Source: Pseudomonas brassicacearum subsp. brassicacearum (GTDB taxonomy: Bacteria; Pseudomonadota; Gammaproteobacteria; Pseudomonadales; Pseudomonadaceae). From it: a stretch of DNA of 64,000 nt. This document shows, piece by piece, positions 62,163 to 64,000 of this stretch (positions are counted from its first letter, which is position 1; every line of letters begins with the position of its first letter). The stretch lies in the NCBI RefSeq assembly GCF_008801605.1, contig NZ_VZPJ01000001.1:62001-126000 (forward strand), written 5' to 3'. The translations under genes and the position numbers were made by a program. Under the pieces are notes generated by a model. That model did not search any database. It saw only the letters and a list, made by a program, of their open reading frames with translations, and had not been told where the DNA came from.

Positions 62163-63146
62163 ATGCGCGCCATGGTCCTGCACACGATTGGTCAACCCTT
62201 GCAACTGGAGGAACGTCCCCAACCGACGCCGGCCGCCGGGCAAATGCTGATCAAGGTGCAAGCCTGCGGTGTGTGCCGCACCGACTTGCATCTGTTCGAC
62301 GGTGAACTGCCCCAGGCCCGGTTGCCTCGGGTGCCGGGCCACGAGATTGTCGGTGAGGTCACCGCCGTTGGCGCGCAAGTTGCCTCGGACTGGATCGGCC
62401 GACGGGTGGGCGTGCCCTGGCTGGGGTGGACGTGTGGCGTGTGTGAGTTCTGCCGCTCGGGCCGGGAAAACCTCTGCGACCAGGCGCTGTTCACCGGCTG
62501 CCAACTGGACGGTGGTTATGCCGACTACACCGTCGCCGACGCGCGGTTCTGCTTCCCTCTGCCCGATACACTGGAGGCCGCCGAAGCCGCACCCCTGCTG
62601 TGTGCAGGGCTGATCGGTTTCCGGGCCTTGCAGATGGCGCAGAACGCCCCTCACTTGGGCCTTTATGGCTTCGGCGCCGCTGCGCACCTGGCGATCCAGG
62701 TCGCCGTGGGCCGGGGCCAGCAAGTCTATGCCTTCACTCGCCCCGGTGATGACAGCGGCCAGGACTATGCCCGTTCGCTGGGCGCGACCTGGGCCGGAGC
62801 ATCGGACCAGCTCCCGCCACATCTGCTCGACGCCAGCCTGATCTTCGCCCCCGTCGGCGAACTGGTGCCGCTGGCCTTGCAAGCCACCGCCAAAGGCGGT
62901 TGCGTGGTGTGCGCCGGCATTCACATGAGCGATATCCCCACCTTTCCCTATCGCCTGTTGTGGCAGGAGCGCAGCGTGCGTTCAGTAGCCAACCTGACCC
63001 GCGCGGACGGCGTGGCGTTTTTCGAGCAGATCCAGCGTACGCCCGTGCATTGCAACGTGACCTGCTACCCATTGGTCCAAGCCAACCAGGCCCTGGAGCG
63101 CCTGAGGAGCGGACAGGTCAACGGGGCTATCGTACTTATCCCTTGA
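62163..63146 (+). CDS. Zinc-dependent alcohol dehydrogenase
   Basis: 327 residues from ATG 62163 (AGGAG seven bases upstream). GroES-like domain with catalytic zinc C in CGVCRTDLHLFDG, H in VPGHEIVGEV, and the structural-zinc cysteines WTCGVCEFCRSGRENLCDQ; Rossmann part YGFGAAAHLAIQVAVGRGQQV. The YdjJ/AdhA-like type is often placed beside stress proteins. Its stop overlaps that of the partial stress gene by 11 bases. Confidence 0.93.
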   Translation: MRAMVLHTIGQPLQLEERPQPTPAAGQMLIKVQACGVCRTDLHLFDGELPQARLPRVPGHEIVGEVTAVGAQVASDWIGRRVGVPWLGWTCGVCEFCRSGRENLCDQALFTGCQLDGGYADYTVADARFCFPLPDTLEAAEAAPLLCAGLIGFRALQMAQNAPHLGLYGFGAAAHLAIQVAVGRGQQVYAFTRPGDDSGQDYARSLGATWAGASDQLPPHLLDASLIFAPVGELVPLALQATAKGGCVVCAGIHMSDIPTFPYRLLWQERSVRSVANLTRADGVAFFEQIQRTPVHCNVTCYPLVQANQALERLRSGQVNGAIVLIP

Positions 63147-64000
63147 CCGCCAGCACACTGCCCGGCACCGAATACAAGGCGCGTTCTGTCGTGCTGCCAA
63201 TCAAACGCTCAAGACCGGCGCGGTGCACAGTGCCCATCACCACCACGTCGGCCTCGAATTCGTCGATGAACTCACGGATGACCGGCACCGGCAGGCCAAC
63301 GACAAAGTGCCGACGTTCCGCCGGTACGCCACAGCGCTCGGCCAGGCTGATAAACGCCGCATGCAGCGATTCGCGCAGGGCGTCGGCAAAGTCGTCATCC
63401 CAGGCACCGGCCAGCAACGAGGTTTCGCCATTGAAGGCCGGCGACAGGTCGCAGGCATACAGCAGATTCAACGAGGCGTCACATTGCCGGGCCAGCGCGT
63501 CGGCAGTCTGGACGATGTGCTCGTTCAAGGCATTGGCCTCGGGGTCCGAGGGGTCCACCGCCGCCACGACCCGGCGCGGCAAGCCGTGTACCGCCTGGTT
63601 GACCAGATGCACCGGCACCGGACAGTCGCGCAACAAATGACAGTCAAGGGGCGTGGCGAACACGCGCTTGAGCAAAGGTTCGAGGGTGACGTCCTTGATC
63701 AACAGGTCAGGTTGGAACTGCTCGACATAGCGCAGGATGTCCAGCAACGGATGGAGCGTCCACACCACGTGAGTCGTCACATCCAGGCCTTCCTCCTTGA
63801 GCAGCTCCGCCTCTTCTACCATCCAGCGACGGTAGTGGTGCAAATAGCGCTGCACACTCGCTTCGTCGGTTTTTTCACCCCACAAGTGGGTACGCGCCGG
63901 CGGCTGGACGAAAGCGCACAAATGCAGCGCCGCGCCGCTGGCCCGGGCCAGGGCACAGGCCCTGCGCATCGCTGCGGAGGGGTGCAGATCCGGTTCGACG
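63136..64000 (-). CDS. Tandem universal stress protein, 5' end beyond the window
   Basis: Partial. At least 287 residues are visible; the frame stays open to the right edge (VEPDLHPSAAMRRACALARASGAALHLCAFVQPP), so the start lies outside the window and the ATG at 63969 is internal. Two UspA domains as in the gene at 58664; C-terminal VVVMGTVHRAGLERLIGSTTERALYSVPGSVLAV carries the nucleotide motif. Convergent with the zinc dehydrogenase gene, overlapping its stop. Confidence 0.92.
   Translation of the reverse strand, partial: VEPDLHPSAAMRRACALARASGAALHLCAFVQPPARTHLWGEKTDEASVQRYLHHYRRWMVEEAELLKEEGLDVTTHVVWTLHPLLDILRYVEQFQPDLLIKDVTLEPLLKRVFATPLDCHLLRDCPVPVHLVNQAVHGLPRRVVAAVDPSDPEANALNEHIVQTADALARQCDASLNLLYACDLSPAFNGETSLLAGAWDDDFADALRESLHAAFISLAERCGVPAERRHFVVGLPVPVIREFIDEFEADVVVMGTVHRAGLERLIGSTTERALYSVPGSVLAVKG

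Overview
The window looks like a chromosomal segment of a fluorescent Pseudomonas (P. fluorescens group). Reasons: high-GC coding sequence throughout, an OprD-type porin, a short DUF6124 gene, a DUF2986 mini-gene, Pseudomonas-type REP pairs around GCGAGCAAGCTCGCTCCCAC, an Anr/FNR-family regulator with matching boxes, and many LysR regulators beside small metabolic genes. I saw no rRNA, tRNA, CRISPR array, prophage or intact IS. The left end starts just inside an fds operon. The right end cuts a universal stress protein gene.

Layout. 0-5.2 kb: fdsGBAD, NAD-dependent molybdenum formate dehydrogenase. 5.4-8.7 kb: a LysR gene divergent from a cyclophilin-like protein and an exported hydrolase, then cytochrome b561. 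8.9-18.3 kb: single accessory genes (membrane protein, DUF2986, two methyltransferases, ArsH, NIPSNAP, an exported S8 peptidase, DHFR-like, isochorismatase with LysR, GNAT). 18.6-19.9 kb: a vgrG that lacks its C-terminal spike. 20-28.9 kb: polyamine-type binding protein with a LuxR regulator, argC with LysR, a self-contained ArsR / oxidoreductase / monooxygenase unit with two matching operators, and an ABC exporter. 29-34 kb: DUF6124 with a highly structured leader, a DUF1353 exported protein, LysR, a cupin-CMD fusion, and HIT. 34.3-36.9 kb: a PAS-rich HWE-type kinase with a receiver protein. 37-40 kb: GntR-MFS-amidohydrolase catabolic unit.

40-46.2 kb is the most coherent module: a two-component system divergent from PepSY, DUF2271, a PepSY-TM/flavodoxin/FNR reductase and ApbE. 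The DUF2271 protein carries a candidate flavinylation motif (DGVSGAS). The likely function is electron export from NADPH or NADH through a membrane flavoprotein to an exported flavoprotein. 46.3-51.7 kb: exported MBL hydrolase, AraC, OprD, LysR, EamA exporter, coiled-coil lipoprotein.

52-64 kb is a stress and low-oxygen cluster: accessory FtsH, an Anr/FNR paralog, an ArcD-like antiporter, Hsp20, MBL/beta-CASP protein, two universal stress proteins, phosphoketolase and a zinc alcohol dehydrogenase. Near-consensus Anr boxes lie in front of the antiporter and between phosphoketolase and the dehydrogenase, with a weaker one before the MBL gene, which suggests the local FNR-type regulator controls its neighbours.

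All family calls were made by reading translations and motifs without database searches.
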